NCBI RefSeq assembly: GCF_002464935.1
Contig: NZ_NBYY01000016.1
Location: forward strand, 31,680-95,679
Direction of reading: 5' to 3'
DNA from: Candidatus Enterovibrio escicola
GTDB taxonomy: Bacteria > Pseudomonadota > Gammaproteobacteria > Enterobacterales > Vibrionaceae
DNA length: 64,000 nt
Part shown: positions 62,880-64,000 of the stretch, piece after piece
How positions within the stretch are numbered: the stretch's first letter is position 1
Layout: the number at the start of each line of letters is the position of its first letter
Notes under the pieces: generated by a model
The model's input: the letters and a program-made list of their open reading frames with translations, nothing else
Database searches by the model: none
What the model was told of the DNA's origin: nothing
Translations under genes and position numbers: made by a program

Positions 62880-63470
62880 CTATAGCTTATGTAATAACAC
62901 AAAGACGACCGTTCAATAATGTACATTATGCACAAAAATTAACGTACTTTATGAACGCAGTGGATCATCAGCTTGAATGGAAAGTGTCTAGATTCGCGGT
63001 CATCTCTTCATTGAACATAAAGTCATGTATTCAATAAGTAGGTTTTCGTACAATATGCCTGATTTTTTATTATAAACAGGACGTTGTTGATTAAATCAGG
63101 CCTATAACGTAGTAATCTTAGTCTTCTTTCACAGTCTTAATTTATCTGAGGGCGAACGGGCATACCGAATCTTATGCCTTGCTTCATTGCGTAACCCATT
63201 ACGACGAAAAATACAGCAAGTCAGGGCTGACGGACCTTCTTATACAAAAGAAGGTCACCTCGTATTGAGAAACAAAAAATAACGCCCACTATTCCACCTC
63301 GAAGCAACACGGGGTACTGGGAGGAAGGGCATCCTAGAAATGAAGCTGTAAAGGCGTTGAAGGACAGGGGTTCTCACAAACATTCATTAAAAGAGACAGC
63401 AATATTTCGCTATAAACACTTGCTCAGCCCTAAACTCCCTCTTCAGAATTATAATTCTCAATTTAATCAA
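62880..63470. mobile_element. Post-lux debris: IS30-type end and rearranged IS903 pieces
   Basis: 63028 GTATTCAATAAGTAGG is an end like those of the MITE-like repeat. 63085-63190 is an inverted IS903 right end (GACGTTGTTGATTAAATCAGG). From 63190 to 63455 the middle and 3' part of IS903 resumes on the plus strand (THYDEKYSKSGL-like, IPPRSNTGYWEEGHPRNE). Nothing codes an intact protein. Confidence 0.55.
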
Positions 63471-63471
63471 C

Positions 63472-64000
63472 CTCAGCTCTGCATAAACGCTTGCTTATCA
63501 AGCCGAGTCATATTCATACTCGGCTTCTTTTATTGAAATGAATAGGCGATGAGCCTCGACAGCAAGTTGTCCATAAAGCTAATACAATTACGGTGCCGAG
63601 AATGCTCTATTTGGGATATGTTTTTTAGTTGGTCCAAAACGGTTTCGATAATAAATCGTTTCCGGAGCATTAAGCGGTTCTAAAGTTTCATCACCTTTGA
63701 TTTCATATTCTTTTTCACACCAATTATCAGTGTCACCCATTATCTGAAACTTCCCGCTCCAATAAATCAGAGATATAACCTTTATCTCCGTATAAACACC
63801 CCCAAGGCTCATCAGCCCCGATAAAGGATTTTTATCAGCCACGTTAACCGTCGTCACTTTAACTGAGATAATGCCACCTTGGTCATTGATAATAAAGTGT
63901 AATTTGAAACCGTAGAACCACCCCATCGTTCCTTTTCCTCGCTTTGCGGTACCTTTAAAAACCTGATGTCTGAGAATGCGTAGGTTGTGACAAACCTGTA
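63472..64000 (-). mobile_element. IS982-family element, decayed, cut by right window edge
   Basis: End CCTCAGCTCTGCATAAACGC near 63472. The minus strand reads MGWFYGFKLHFIINDQGGI, SVKVTTVNVADKNP and [17 protein letters not shown], with frame changes. It continues beyond the window. Confidence 0.8.

Overview
The window looks like a chromosome segment of a luminous, host-restricted member of the Vibrionaceae that is losing genes. It has an intact luxCDABEG operon at 56043-62879. The housekeeping genes are of Vibrio/Photobacterium/Enterovibrio type: ndk, yejM, asd, sodB, grxD, gloA, motY, aspS, rplY, cysS and ppiB. Everything between them is mostly decayed insertion sequences and prophage debris, and only about a third of the window is intact coding sequence. 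This pattern fits the IS-expanded luminous symbionts of deep-sea anglerfishes (Candidatus Enterovibrio). That assignment is an inference from gene content, not a database match.

Layout. 1-1075: prophage debris on the minus strand (adenine methyltransferase, DUF3850 and two unknowns). 1346-1777: ndk, enclosed by inverted IS903-type ends. 1789-5000: nested IS903/IS982 remnants, unreadable debris and an IS66 relic. 5101-10815: remnant of an integrase-bearing T7-like phage with a single-subunit RNA polymerase, a terminase nuclease domain, a winged-helix regulator and an integrase. 11050-14600: DUF3419, IS256, unknown and IS982 relics, with yejL debris. 14728-16641: yejM. 16622-18131: IS relics. 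18316-30554: a 12.2-kb integrated island at tRNA-Pro(GGG), bounded by a 53-bp direct repeat. It carries a decayed integrase, terminase and other phage genes, a decayed type I-F CRISPR-Cas effector module with one remaining repeat, an IS605-type element, a GroES-like gene, a second recombinase and a GH108 endolysin. 30560-32000: IS relics. 32068-36044: asd, sodB, grxD and gloA. 37360-38241: motY. 41651-43432: aspS. 43860-48330: a graveyard of IS605, IS30, IS200, IS982 and IS91 relics. 48490-51661: rplY, cysS and ppiB. 53001-54443: an aldehyde dehydrogenase. 56043-62879: lux. 62880-64000: IS relics running off the right edge.

Two transposon families dominate. One is an IS5-family, IS903-group element with ends GGCGTTGTT. 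The other is an IS982-family element with ends ACCTGAG...CTCAGGT and 6-bp target duplications. IS982 copies repeatedly sit inside IS903 copies, several at the same position. I saw no intact transposase of either family. Several intact genes end within a few bases of an IS edge (ndk, yejM, gloA, motY), as expected when insertions have filled all non-essential space.

The preserved functions fit a symbiont that still makes light and moves. The full lux pathway (fatty-acid reductase LuxCDE, luciferase LuxAB, flavin reductase LuxG) is intact, and so is the sodium-driven polar flagellar motor part MotY. The CRISPR-Cas module and both phages are dead or dying, although cas6f is still an open, full-length gene.
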